Origin: Beta vulgaris subsp. vulgaris
Lineage: Eukaryota > Streptophyta > Magnoliopsida > Caryophyllales > Amaranthaceae
NCBI RefSeq assembly: GCF_026745355.1
Contig: NC_079208.1
Location: 21,830,955 to 21,894,954, forward strand
Reading direction: 5' to 3'
Length of the DNA stretch: 64,000 nucleotides
Part shown: positions 10,975 through 20,965 of the stretch, one piece after another
How the letters are laid out: each line of letters begins with the position of its first letter
How positions within the stretch are numbered: position 1 is the stretch's first letter
The notes under the pieces: generated by a model
Databases searched by the model: none
What the model was told of the DNA's origin: nothing
What the model saw: only the letters and a program-made list of their open reading frames with translations
Position numbers and translations under genes: made by a program

Positions 10975-12605
10975 TGTACCCCTGCCCCACTATTGGACTG
11001 ACCGACCTTCTGCTTTCCCTTCTCTTCACCGGTGTGTTTGAGGTAGCGGTTCAGCTTGCCCTGGTCGGCAAGGTTATCCAATCCTTTTTTCAGCTCTCTA
11101 CAATCCTTTGTGGTATGACCACAATCCCGGTGGTACTCACACCACTAACTTTTGTCTCTCCGATAGGCTGAAGCTCGGATGGGTTGGGGGTTAGGCAGCA
11201 TGGACTTGTGCTTGATGTCTAGGTATATTTCTCTTCGGTTCTTATTGAAACGAGGGTCGTTTCCATGATCAGTGAACCTATCCGACCTACCGCCCATTTT
11301 CTGTTGTTTGGGCTGATCTCTGTTGTTTCCTTCTTCCTTTCTCTTCTTACTTCCTTCTTCCGAGTGACGGCAAATGTCTGCCGCTTGGATAAATCTTTGA
11401 GCCTTTGCCATGGCCTCTGAAAAGGTTTTGACTTCGCTCTCAGCCAATGTCCATCTTAGCCGGCCAGGTTGCAATTCGGACATGAGAGCAGCGAAGGCCA
11501 CAGCATCCTGCAGGTCGGATACTTTCAGGGACTCTTCATTGAATCTTTTTATTTAGTCGGCTAGACTTTCATTCTTCTCTTGCTTGACCCCCATGAGGTG
11601 TAAGCTACTCTTCTTTTGTCTCTTTCCGGCCACGAACTGATGGGTAAACATGTCCTCGAGCACGGCAAAGTCGGTGATGATTCCGGCCGGCAACTCTTGG
11701 AACCAATTTAGCGCGAGCCCTTTCAGTGTGGTGGAGAAGAACCGACACCATGTGGCCTCGCAACTGGTCTGCACACTCATCTGGGCCTTATACGTGGCCA
11801 TGTGATCTTCTGGGCCGGTTAGGCCCGCGAACGGTTCAATCAGCGGCGTTTTGACTTTCCCTTGGGTAGGGGTGTCAATAATCTCTCGGCTGAACGGGGT
11901 CATGAACTTGAGGCTCCCATTGCCGAGCCTTAGAGGTTTGGACTGAGCTGAGTCGCCCTGTCCCTCACGCTGAGCAGCCTTGCGATCTAGGAACTGACGA
12001 GCATCATATCCCTGACTACGGCGTTTCTCATTAAGGATGTTTCGAGCATCTTCCGGCTTGCGGCCAGGATTCCCCCTTGGCGACCTGGAAACGTGGGTCT
12101 CTTCCCGTCGGAGAGCAGCTTCCCGAGGGGCTGACCTCTCGCCCAGAGGAGGGCGCTCATCCTGCCGGGAGGGGGGTCTTTGAGACCGAGTAGGCTCCCG
12201 AGCGGCTGACCTTTGCCGGTTAGGCTGGTCATGAGTGGAGCGAGGGTTACGCTCTTCCCTATGAGATGGCCTCTGGACATTATCGTCGCGTGGCTGGAGG
12301 TTGAGCTGATTATGCCCTTGTCCTTGCTGGAGGGCGGTCAGCATTTGCATGATGTTTTGCTGCAAGGTTTGTTGCAGCTGAGCTGCTATGAGTGCTATGT
12401 CAGCTGTGAGCAAAGGTTGAGGGTCAACGTGCTGTATTTCCCGAGAGGGAAAAGGTTGAAGTTCCTGAGAGAGTTCCAGGTTAGGGTCCAGTGTATGAAC
12501 TGACGGGGATCTAGTCCATGTTGACCTCCTTGGTTGGGGTGAGGGTTCCCTCTCGGTTCGCTGGGGTTGGGTAGATCTGTTACGGGCGTTCTTGGATGGT
12601 GCCAT
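10887..12605 (-). pseudogene. Tat element Gag, two nonsense codons
   Basis: Gag is the particle protein. The ATG at 12605 opens MAPSKNARNRS; an Arg/Pro/Gln-rich N-terminus is followed by the capsid core (ETWCRFFSTTLKGLALNWF, FTHQFVAGKR, ESLAD). A TAA at about 11553 replaces an expected aromatic codon and a TAG at about 11145 falls just before the knuckle-like CEYHRDCGHTTKDC. All three open segments share one frame, so the breaks are point changes. The frame is lost before the protease. It begins about 100 bp inside the primer-binding site. Confidence 0.88.
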
Positions 12606-12685
12606 GGCTGACTAGCACTGTGGTTAAGTCCTGCTGAGCATCAAGTGAATCTTTCGAAGTGGTGGCGAAGTAACTTTTTGTACTA

Positions 12686-12703
12686 TCCCCACAGACGGCG
12701 CCA
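12686..12703 (-). other. Primer-binding site of the Tat element
   Basis: On the minus strand TGGCGCCGTCTGTGGGGA begins three bases inside the 5' LTR. The first nine bases match the 3' end of plant tRNA-Asp as I recall it; the remainder does not, so the primer tRNA is uncertain. Confidence 0.7.
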
Positions 12704-12706
12704 AAC

Positions 12707-13150
12707 AGTTTCTGTCTAGAAATTAAGGTTAATGATCTGTGCTGAACAAGTCCTTAAGTCCGAGCTGGGCTGGTTATCAGTTCACCGGAAACCTGCAAAA
12801 CACAGAAAAACTACCCCGGGGGTTGTTCCGGGATCGCCCCTCCGACGCTCAAGTCAGTCGATGATTGAGGTAGAGAGAGAGTCTAGAGTGAGAAACTCGA
12901 GTTAGTTAGATGAGTATTCAATACCTTTGCATTGATGGGACAAGAGGTATTTATAGTGGTGAGACTTTCTAGAAAGTGGTGTGCTGGACATGACAGCTCA
13001 CTTGGGGATTGATGATACCTTTTCAAAGGGTGATTCTGGTGAGACCCATGAAGCCTGAATTAGCCATACTGTAGTTGGTGGGGCCCACGGTACTTAGGTG
13101 GCGGTGCCACGTGGCATGATATTCTGGGAAGGGTTTAATGGGCCCAAACA
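12707..13150 (-). repeat. 5' LTR of the Tat element (right copy)
   Basis: 444 bp, 98.6% identical by eye to 1747-2190. The terminal base at 12707 is A where the other copy has T, so the inner end is not a perfect TG...CA. Confidence 0.95.
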
Positions 13151-13155
13151 CTTTG
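13151..13155. repeat. Target-site duplication CTTTG, right copy
   Basis: Matches 1742-1746 and flanks the 5' LTR. Confidence 0.95.
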
Positions 13156-14059
13156 CATTTAGAATCAGATTATCTAAAATAAACGATTCAAATTGGGTTG
13201 TATTTACTAATTAATGTTTCGAACTATATACAATTGTATCATTTTTTCTCATGATATGACGAATAAGAACTATGATGCTTACCCTAACATAGTCCTTTTT
13301 TTTGTTTGAAAACTATATATAGAGAAGATTTCATCACCTTTCTTTTTTAGTCTATTTTGTCATTTATAAGATGGGGATTTTTTCCCCATCAACCTCTTTG
13401 TTTTGTCACAATACAATAAAAAAAGTTTTCCACCTATATAGTATTTTATAAAAAAGGCAAATAGAAAATGGTTCAATTTTAACTTTCGAAAGTATTATTT
13501 CTCGGAATTTCTATATTATATATTCGAATTCGTCCATTTGAAATCAATCAAAAAAGCCCTTTACTTTTGAAATGTGTTTCAATAGAAATCCAAACTTTTT
13601 TATATGACATATCCGGTTCAATACTTAACAAGAAAAATTTTACCAATTAATTTGTTTTGGATAAAAAACTACCTATTTACAAAAAAGAAAGCTCGTCGAC
13701 GCCATGTTGAAATTGTGATAAAAATAGTCTATTTTTTATAATCTATGTATTTCTTATTTGCTATTTTTGCAAATTGAGGTCTATTCTGGAATGAAAGACA
13801 GAATCGTCTAGTTACAAAGGGTCCAAACATAAACTACATGAAAGTCCATTGACAAATTAAAGCAGTACTATAAAAATAAAATTGACTTAAAATAACAAAA
13901 AACAACTAAGTAATATATAATTATTATGAATATGAAACATTTCAATTAATGAAGAAAAAGGGATTTGCAAATCGAAACGGAACTGGTTCAAAAAAGCAAA
14001 TATTGTATTGAATTAATCTCGACGATTGAATAAAAACGGGTTATTATGATTTCAAACAA
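13156..14059. other. Plastid rpl32-trnL spacer, remainder
   Basis: AT-rich plastid-type spacer continuing from 1746 once the retrotransposon is removed. No gene is seen. Confidence 0.75.
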
Positions 14060-14139
14060 GCCGCTATGGTGAAATTGGTAGACACGCTGCTCTTAGGAAG
14101 CAGTGCGAGAGCATCTCGGTTCGAGTCCGAGTGGCGGCA
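14060..14139 (+). tRNA. trnL-UAG: Plastid-type tRNA-Leu (UAG)
   Basis: An 80-nt class II tRNA with a full cloverleaf: acceptor GCCGCTA pairing with TGGCGGC, anticodon loop CTCTTAGGA with UAG, a long variable arm, and GGTTCGAGTCC in the T arm. One base in the variable arm appears to differ from the usual plastid gene (GTGCGAGAG). The nuclear setting means it is probably not transcribed. Confidence 0.93.
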
Positions 14140-14280
14140 TGGCATCTTAAAATTCTCAAAAAATTTCAATAGCAATAGTCCTATAACCTATAATAAATAA
14201 TGAAAATGAAATAATTTTTTTCTGATTTCCATTTCATAATTTGTAATTGAGGGATTTTTTTTTTTTTTTTTAATATATAT

Positions 14281-15252
14281 ATGATATTTTCTACTTTAGA
14301 GCATATTTTAACTCATATTTCTTTTTCAACGGTTTCCGTTGTAATTACACTCCATTTGATAACTTTATTAGTTAATAAAATTGTAGGACTATCTAATTCA
14401 TTAGAAAAAGGCATGATAGTTACTTTTGTCTGTATAACAGGATTATTAGTGACTCGTTGGGTTTATTGGAAGCATTTCCCATTAAGTGATCTATATGAAT
14501 CATTAATCTTCCTTTCCTGGAGTTTCTACCTTATTCATATGATTCCATATTTTTTTAAAAAAGAGAAAAATTCTTTAAGTGCAATAACTGCACCAAGTGC
14601 TATTTTTACCCAAGGATTTGCTACGTCAGGTCTGTTAACTGAAATGCATCAATCCGCAATATTAGTACCTGCTCTCCAATCCCAGTGGTTAATGATGCAT
14701 GTAAGTATGATGGTATTGAGTTATGCAGCTCTTTTATGCGGATCATTATTATCAGTAACACTTCTAATCATTACATTTCAAAAAGATATAATAAGGATTT
14801 TTGATAAACGAAAACATTTTTTAAATGATTCATTTTTCTTCGGTGAGGTTCAATACATGAATCAAAAAAGCAATATTGTACAAAATGCTTTGCCCTCTTT
14901 TGGTAGAAATTATTACAGGTCCCAATTGATTGAACAACTGGATCATTGGAGTTATCGTGTTATTAGTCTAGGATTTATCTTTTTAACCATAGGTATTCTT
15001 TCAGGGGCAGTATGGGCCAATGAGGCATGGGGATCATATTGGAATTGGGACCCAAAAGAAACTTGGGCATTTATTACTTGGACCATATTTGCAATTTATT
15101 TACATATTCGAACAAATAAAAATTTGCGGGGTGCAAATTCTGCAATTGTGGCTTTTATAGGCTTTCTTATAATTTGGATATGCTATTTTGGGGTCAATCT
15201 ATTAGGAATAGGACTACATAGTTATGGTTCATTTACATTAACACTTAATTAA
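14281..15252 (+). CDS. ccsA: Plastid ccsA, open reading frame intact, in nuclear plastid DNA
   Basis: CcsA takes part in haem attachment to c-type cytochromes at the thylakoid membrane. The frame is open for 323 codons, close to the usual length. The haem-binding tryptophan-rich WD motif is present ([18 protein letters not shown]), and several hydrophobic segments and conserved His residues are kept ([17 protein letters not shown]). It starts at ATG 14281 after a T-run and ends TAA. It is in plastome order between trnL-UAG and ndhD. Its integrity contrasts with the broken ndhF, rpl32 and psb genes. It has no obvious nuclear promoter or transit peptide, so it is probably a recent or lucky passenger and not functional. 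Confidence 0.93.
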   Translation: MIFSTLEHILTHISFSTVSVVITLHLITLLVNKIVGLSNSLEKGMIVTFVCITGLLVTRWVYWKHFPLSDLYESLIFLSWSFYLIHMIPYFFKKEKNSLSAITAPSAIFTQGFATSGLLTEMHQSAILVPALQSQWLMMHVSMMVLSYAALLCGSLLSVTLLIITFQKDIIRIFDKRKHFLNDSFFFGEVQYMNQKSNIVQNALPSFGRNYYRSQLIEQLDHWSYRVISLGFIFLTIGILSGAVWANEAWGSYWNWDPKETWAFITWTIFAIYLHIRTNKNLRGANSAIVAFIGFLIIWICYFGVNLLGIGLHSYGSFTLTLN

Positions 15253-15407
15253 ATGGAAAACGAGACTTTATGAATACAAATATAGTATAAGGCAGAAGTA
15301 AGTTTTTTATGTAAACGAGACTTTATGGTAGAAAGATAGAAGTCGAAACAAACAACTCTCACGGTCCAAAAAAAAAAAAAAATAAGAGTTTGGAATGTTA
15401 AATAATT
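15253..15407. other. ccsA-ndhD junction, shortened
   Basis: In plastomes the ndhD C-terminus lies here. Only about 155 bp of AT-rich sequence with a duplicated AACGAGACTTTATG motif is seen, so the ndhD 3' end seems deleted or decayed. Confidence 0.5.
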
Positions 15408-15520
15408 TATATCCACAAAATCATTTGACGTAACATATATAATGAATAAATAGGAGTTAAAATCATTCCAATTGCCATTCCAAAAGTAATTAGGTATTAA
15501 AAGATATTTTTGGCTGGTAA
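15408..15520 (-). pseudogene. ndhD: ndhD internal fragment
   Basis: ndhD encodes plastid NDH subunit 4. On the minus strand LITFGMAIGMILTPIYSL and MLRQM match the late part of NdhD. A stop precedes this stretch, the 3' end is missing, and the LTR at 15521 cuts the 5' side. The convergent orientation relative to ccsA is as in plastomes. Confidence 0.8.
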
Positions 15521-16075
15521 TGATATGAATTAAATGTAGTATTTATGTAGAGTTAGAGTTCTGTTAGAATTCTATGTAAATTAGGGTTTTAGTTACATTA
15601 AGATTTTTTTTTTAATTAAGTGTTTAAGTGATAAAGGAATCCTATTATACTTAAGATTCTAATTCCTTATCATTGAGTTTTATTAATTATCTTAAGTGTG
15701 TAGAATATTCTAGGATAATTAGCATATTCTAGTTATTATATTCTAGTTTTAATTAGCATATTCTAGTTTAGTGTATGAAAATATAATACACTCTTGTAAA
15801 ATATAGACCATATGAATAATGTAGTGACTATTTGAGTTAATTCTTGCGAGAAAGTTTCAAGAGAGAACCACAAAAACCCCAGTTGAACTTTGAGACGAAA
15901 TACGCCTAAGTTCTTCATATCTTAGTCACCAATTGAGTTGTTGAGACGAAATACGCTACCATACTTAACTTTACATTAAAGAAACACATCAATATCCAAT
16001 CTTTCATACACAAAATCCACTAAACTACATCAAAGAGCCCTAAATAAGTGAATCTTTCATTAAGAATCACATCAA
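15521..16075 (+). repeat. 5' LTR of the deletion derivative (right edge approximate)
   Basis: It begins TGATATGAATTAAATG at the end of plastid DNA. Similarity with the second LTR holds to about 15857. The inner edge is uncertain because the second LTR is truncated there and no clear tRNA-Met primer site is seen. Confidence 0.6.
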
Positions 16076-16079
16076 GTGG

Positions 16080-16560
16080 TGTGCCTGCTGCCTCACCAAC
16101 CCCCGCCCATGGTAGCTAGTCCCTCGCATACTGTCTTGCACAGCGCGCATCGCTTCTGTCTCACACACCAACCGCTCGCCCATGCTAGAGCGCACCTCGC
16201 CTGTTGGGTCGCACAACTCCTCGCCAAGCTCGCACACCTTCGTGCGCCCCTCGCCCACTGAACGCGCATCGCCACCAAGCTCGCACACCATCGTGCACGC
16301 CTCGTCACACAGTCTGAACCCCGTAACACGCCTCGATCCACTGCTCGCGCACCAAGCACCTCGTCAAGTCAGTGCGCGCCTCGACATCCTTGCTCGCACA
16401 CCATACTGCCAGCCAACCTTGTGCGTGACTCACTCGCCCACGCCTCGACAGCCCTGCTCGCACGCCAACACTCACCAATCTAGTGTGTTATCCCTCGCAC
16501 ACCATGCCCGAAAATCATATAGACATGCTCGACGCCCTCAATAACAACGTGCAACTTCAA
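16080..16560. repeat. C-rich degenerate short repeats around TCGCACACC
   Basis: GC-rich stretch within AT-rich surroundings. Motifs such as GCTCGCACACC and CGCCTCG recur irregularly through 480 bp. It lies where the gag start would be; overlapping reading frames on both strands are side effects of base composition. Confidence 0.6.
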
Positions 16561-16599
16561 TATGTCATGCTCAACTGACGACCTTAAACACGAAAGTTA

Positions 16600-16930
16600 G
16601 CACCATTGAACATAATGTCAACTTTACACGCCCACCTCCACATCCTCCTAACCGTGAAGATGACTTACGGTTGGCTGACTTGCCGTCCTTTGATGGTGAT
16701 CTTGACCCTGAAGCATATTTGGAGTTGGAAAGCCGATTGGATAGATTCTTTGATCACAAGAACTTATGTGATGGTTTTCGTTTTTCTCATGCCATCCTGA
16801 AACTCACAAAATATGCATCTCTATGGTTTGAGTCTACACGTACAAGCACAAACGTTTTATGCCCGAACCTACAGACAAGAACTATTTGTGCGCCTAAACT
16901 CCTTGCGTTAAACAAGTTTGAGTGTTGAAC
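16600..16930 (+). pseudogene. Gag capsid remnant of the deletion derivative
   Basis: Contains PSFDGDLDPEAYLELESRLD and FFDHKN, then AILKLTKYASLWFE, typical of the retrotransposon Gag core. Frameshifts occur before 16671 and after 16928. Confidence 0.8.
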
Positions 16931-17131
16931 AATACATTAAGGAGTTTGAAAGAATACCATGCATGTGACATTCAAGAAGACGACGAACAAAAAAAGCTCG
17001 CTTTGTTGTTGGTCTGAATAAATCCATCGCCAATATAGTTAAATTGCAGCAATATGTATGTTTGATGATGTTTGTATTCTAGCTTCCAAAGTTGAACGCC
17101 AACAAAACGAGCCTCGATTCAAGCGGACTCC

Positions 17132-17803
17132 ATGGTCACACCCCCTGTCTCGTCCGAAGCCTCGAACCCTCTTACCACCTCTTCGACTGCTTTGTCGAAT
17201 GCTAAGCCCAAAGAGGCGGAGCCATCAACGACAACTCCTACTAATTCTGCTAGTGCCACGATCAGAGGTAAGAAAACTCAATGTTTTCGTTGCCTAGGTC
17301 TTGGACATATTGCTAAAAATTGTCCCAACACCACTCTCACCACATGTGAGGAATTAGTGAACTACTTGGCCGACGAAGTACACGTCCCTATTGACCTTGA
17401 TCCTCCTATGGATGATGAAGACTTCTGGTCCAAGCAACCTATTTGTGCACCAGAACAAGAGCACCCTAATTTGCTAATACGTCGCTCTTTATTATCTTCC
17501 AGCCATGATGAACATGTGGATGAACAACGCACCAAGTTATTCCATTCAAGTTGTATCATCAAGGGAAAAGTTTGTCCATTTATCATTGATAGTGGTTCCT
17601 GTACTAACGTGTTTGATCTGCCTTTAGCTGAATCATTGAATCTCCAAACATGCAAGAATCCGCAGCCCTATAAACTAAGATGGTTAAATGATGATGGCAT
17701 CTGGGTACGTAAACAATCATTAGTTGTCTTCCGTGTAGGTGAATATATGGATCAACTATGGTGTGATGTGTTGCCTATGACTGCATGCTCGTTAATACTA
17801 TGA
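17132..17803 (+). pseudogene. Zinc-knuckle and protease remnant of the deletion derivative
   Basis: The CCHC knuckle CFRCLGLGHIAKNC lies near 17280 and is followed by an acidic linker (DPPMDDEDFW). The protease block FIIDSGSCTNVF keeps the catalytic Asp-Ser-Gly. The segment ends in LWCDVLPMTACSLIL and a stop at 17803, about where the second protease strand ends. The frame is open for 223 codons. Confidence 0.85.
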
Positions 17804-18109
17804 CGACCATGGCACACTGATAGGCATGTGATGCATAATGGTAAAACTAATGCATATTCGGTTTTGATGGGTGATAAACGCATGAATTTGCAATCTTTGC
17901 CTCCTAAAACTAGGCGTGCCAAAACCATTAATGTTGCCACGCCATGTAGAGAGAAAGAGAAGCAAGATGGATCTCATGTGTGCATAAGTTCGTGTCATCA
18001 TGAATTCCTAAAAACTACACATAACAAGAAGGAAAGTAGACAACAAGTCCTATAACTATGCCAAGGCACTAAGTTGGGATTAGGAGAACAGACAAAGTCT
18101 GGTTGTCAC

Positions 18110-18280
18110 TTGCTGCTCAAGGACTTCATGTGAATCACAAGGATGAAGAGCCTATGGATGAAGGTCCCTTTGATATTGTTGAACAAATAGGATATGAAAC
18201 ATTCAGGGTGTTGCTAGGAGATGGCATATGTGCAACATTTCCTTCTTGTGACATAGTACCATGCTTCCAAGACTAAAACT
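18110..18280 (+). pseudogene. Integrase C-terminal remnant
   Basis: In one frame EPMDEGPFDIVEQIGYETF and CATFPSCDIVPCFQD resemble the C-terminal integrase barrel and its end. It follows the protease by only 300 bp, marking the internal deletion. Confidence 0.6.
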
Positions 18281-18311
18281 TGTGGTCAAGTTTTTTTCTA
18301 GAGGGGGAGTA

Positions 18312-18733
18312 TGATATGAATTAAAAGAAGTATTTATGTAGAGTTCTAGTTCTGTTAGAATTCTATGTAAATTAGGGTTTTAATTACATTAGTTTTTTTT
18401 TTTAATTAAGTGTTTAAGTGATAAAGGAATCCTATTATACTTAGGAGTCTAATTCCTTATCATTGTGTTTTATTAATTATCTTAAGTGTGTAGAATATTC
18501 TATGATAATTAGCATATTCTATTCTACTTAGAATATTCTAGGATAATTAGCATATTCTAGTTTTAATTAGCATATTCTAGTTTTAATTAGCATATTCTAG
18601 TTCGGATATTCTAGTTTTAATTAGCATATTTTAGTTCAGTGTTTGAAAATAGAATAAAGTCTTGTACTCTAAATATAGGTTCCACCATATGCATAATGTA
18701 CTGAATATTTGAGTTAATTCTTGCGAGTTAAAG
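18312..18733 (+). repeat. 3' LTR of the deletion derivative, truncated, with expanded 21-bp motif
   Basis: It matches 15521 onward through GAGTTAATTCTTGCGAG. The motif TTTTAATTAGCATATTCTAG is present in more copies than in the 5' LTR. It is broken at 18733 by the TGTAACA start of another LTR. Confidence 0.75.
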
Positions 18734-20154
18734 TGTAACACCAAAATTTCTCTGAAACTTTCGCGCGTTACTTATTATTATTTCAGTGTTAAATTATATT
18801 TTATTAATATATTTTCGGAAAGTATAAATATATATATATATATATATATATACTTTTACACCTACATTATTTTGATCGATATTGTTTAATGTGGTTATAA
18901 TGTGTGTTATATGTGTGGCATTGTTATTAGTCGTATAATTCTTGTATTTACGTTAGTTATATGAAACGGACAATGTAGTGCTCGTGTCTGTGCCAAGTGT
19001 AAAATGTGGTAGTGTAATGCGTGCCTATTTGTATTACGTTAGTAATTATAATTTTTAATTTTAAAAAATATATACTTTTACATATTATTTTTGAACATTT
19101 TTACCTGGTGCCTGAAGTGTACATTGTACTAGTATTTTTCGTACATTGTATTATGTGTATTAGGATGTCCGAATTTCTGATTTTTATTTATAGTATACGA
19201 AGAGTTTTTGGACAGCCCTATTTAACTCTTGTAATGTTACGTTAATCAAGAGTTATCTCTTCATATACCTTCCTTAATGCACATTTTAATCTCCATCTTT
19301 TCACCTTCATTTTCTGAAAATAAAATCAGAAAATCTCCCCCCCCCCTTGTCACTTCTTTTCACACGCCTAAACCAAAGAGGAGGGAGAGGAAAAGTCTTG
19401 GTTCTTCATTCACTATTTTCTCACAAAAATCAGTCCACATTTTTTGGTTTTAAGCTATTTTTGCACCGCTTTTCAAGCACGTGTTGAGTTCGTTGTGAGT
19501 GTGTTCGTAGGAGATGAATGTGATGATTACTCACAACGCGATTAGGCTACAATCGAAGTGTTCTACTACTTACCTCTTCAAGAAAAAGGTAACTAGCGTT
19601 ATTCTAGTTTGGTAGAGTATAGATTTTGAACTTAGGTTGTTAGAACTGCGTTAGAGAACGTAGTATCATGCGAGGTGGAACTTAGGGGATTGTATGTTAG
19701 AAGTTTCGTGTTGATTTTATGGTTATATGTGTTGTTTTCATACTTTGGTTGCTACAATGATCATATTGTTAGGACATGTCAATTGGTTGTCTTCTTTTTT
19801 TTGTTGTGGTTGATGTTATGTAATTGGTTCACTTTGATTCTTCTTTGGGTTTGAGTAGTTGTTGTTGATGAGGTTTAGACACATGTGAGGGTGTTTGGTG
19901 TTGTGTGTTGGCATGAATTTGAGTTAGAGTGGACGTAAGAGGCTAAGTCTAAAATCGTGGGGCTTTCGGTGGGCGTACGAGGAAAGCTCGCAGGCCATGG
20001 ACAGTCGCTGCTCGCGACTCGCGATGGCAGGGTGTCGCGACCTGCGACGTTCGTCGCACCTCACGACGAGGGCCTGTCCCGTGGGTCGTGCTGCTGTGTT
20101 TTAATTTCCTTTTTGGGTTACAACTTATGTATCTTTGCTTGGTTGGTCTTAGGT
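18734..20154. repeat. Partial LTR of another gypsy element
   Basis: It begins TGTAACACC, a common start or end of chromovirus LTRs, exactly where the previous LTR breaks. It contains an AT dinucleotide run (about 18830-18851), a promoter-like CTATTTAACTC near 19217, and a C-run. The far end is not reached; CACTA sequence starts at 20155. There is no coding capacity beyond chance frames. Orientation is unresolved. Confidence 0.55.
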
Positions 20155-20663
20155 CACTAGTGGAAAAAACATCAAGTGCTCCGGTTAAAAACTGTACAAG
20201 TGCTCCGTATTTGACCCGTAGCAGACGTCATACGAGCACTTGAGCATTTATTAAAAACTGCAATATTGACATATTTACTTGAGATTACCAAGTGATAGAT
20301 TCCTTAACATAAATTTTATAACTAAAAAGAAAGAAGAAGGCTGGAAAGTTTATAACCACATCTTCAACTTGTTTCAGTTTCACAAAACCAACATATATAA
20401 TTCAAAATGATGCAAGAATATTCACACACCAGAAAAAAGGGATTCACAAAGTAGCGATTATATCTAATTCTTATCCACCAAAAAATTTTACCAGCAGAAA
20501 GGTGGATTTTAGTAGTATTCATCATAAACTTCTATAGCAACGCCCTAAACTATGGCAAACTGATATGACAGTGGTAACAGTTCAAGTAGTTGTTATAGCA
20601 CATCCCCATTATATCTATGCTGGATTGTTCCTAATATAGACTCAAACAAGTCACGTCATAATC

Positions 20664-20763
20664 TAATTATTAAGCAATACCTAAGCCTCTGACGACAAAC
20701 ACTCACAGCACCAGACGTGACCAAAATTACTTCATACCCATCAAGGTTCAACTCCTTAAGTTG
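20664..20763 (-). pseudogene. P5CS exon fragment (glutamate kinase domain), second exon
   Basis: On the minus strand QLKELNLDGYEVILVTSGAV and RQRLRY match the next exon of plant delta-1-pyrroline-5-carboxylate synthetase, the enzyme of proline synthesis. Gly residues in the usual SGAVGVGRQ are changed (SGAVSVCRQ), and the reading ends at a stop after LIIRL. Order and spacing relative to the other exon, with AT-rich sequence between, are as in a genomic gene with introns. Confidence 0.75.
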
Positions 20764-20884
20764 TACATTAAACAAAAAAGAGTGTGGATTAAATGTGAGG
20801 AAGATCCACCAGATATTATAATCAGGTGAAAGAACCTACATATGCTAACACAAGGTAAAACTTGGAAAAAATAAGTTACTTTAC

Positions 20885-20965
20885 CTACTCACGAAGGGCA
20901 CCTAGTCTTCCAAGTGGCATCCTCCCATCACTCCTTGTAACAACGACAGTTCCAACACTTCCAAC
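20885..20965 (-). pseudogene. P5CS exon fragment (glutamate kinase domain), first exon
   Basis: Bounded by a splice acceptor (CCTAACAG) and a donor (GTAAAG), the 27-codon exon reads GTVVVTRSDGR then GRLGALRE and TAG. This matches the N-terminal P5CS segment that ends in Glu-Gln; the last codon CAG has become TAG directly before the donor. Introns are retained, so the capture was of genomic DNA. Confidence 0.78.

Larger units (their letters stand above)
1747..13150 (-). mobile_element. Complete Ty3/gypsy LTR retrotransposon, Tat lineage, with antisense gene
   Basis: The element is 11,404 bp, bounded by two 444-bp LTRs and the duplication CTTTG. In minus-strand order it has a primer-binding site, gag, aspartic protease, reverse transcriptase, RNase H and integrase, then an antisense gene, tandem repeats, a purine tract and the 3' LTR. 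The GSSADI-type protease, an integrase without a chromodomain, a primer site starting TGGCGCCGT, the antisense gene and the repeat-rich 3' region all suggest the Tat/Ogre group; this assignment is inference from family knowledge. The LTRs differ at six positions by eye, so insertion was recent, yet gag-pol has many stops and frameshifts. It probably moved with enzymes supplied by another copy. It interrupts plastid-derived DNA. Confidence 0.95.
15521..18733 (+). mobile_element. Deletion derivative of a Ty3/gypsy element (no RT)
   Basis: The LTR-like starts TGATATGAATTAAA at 15521 and 18312 are alike; the second follows a purine tract (GAGGGGGAGTA). Between them are gag and protease remnants and, directly after, the C-terminal end of integrase; RT, RNase H and the integrase core are absent. 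The size of about 3.2 kb indicates one large internal deletion. The right LTR is cut at 18733 by another LTR. The Gag and C-terminal patterns resemble the CRM-like element at 56494. Confidence 0.75.

Noticed and set aside
1..15520. Genuine plastid genome contig
   Set aside because: ndhF, rpl32 and ndhD are broken and a nuclear LTR retrotransposon with target duplication sits between rpl32 and trnL.
16093..16544. Overlapping frames on both strands rich in Ser, His, Ala and Arg
   Set aside because: They come from C-rich short repeats, with no family resemblance.
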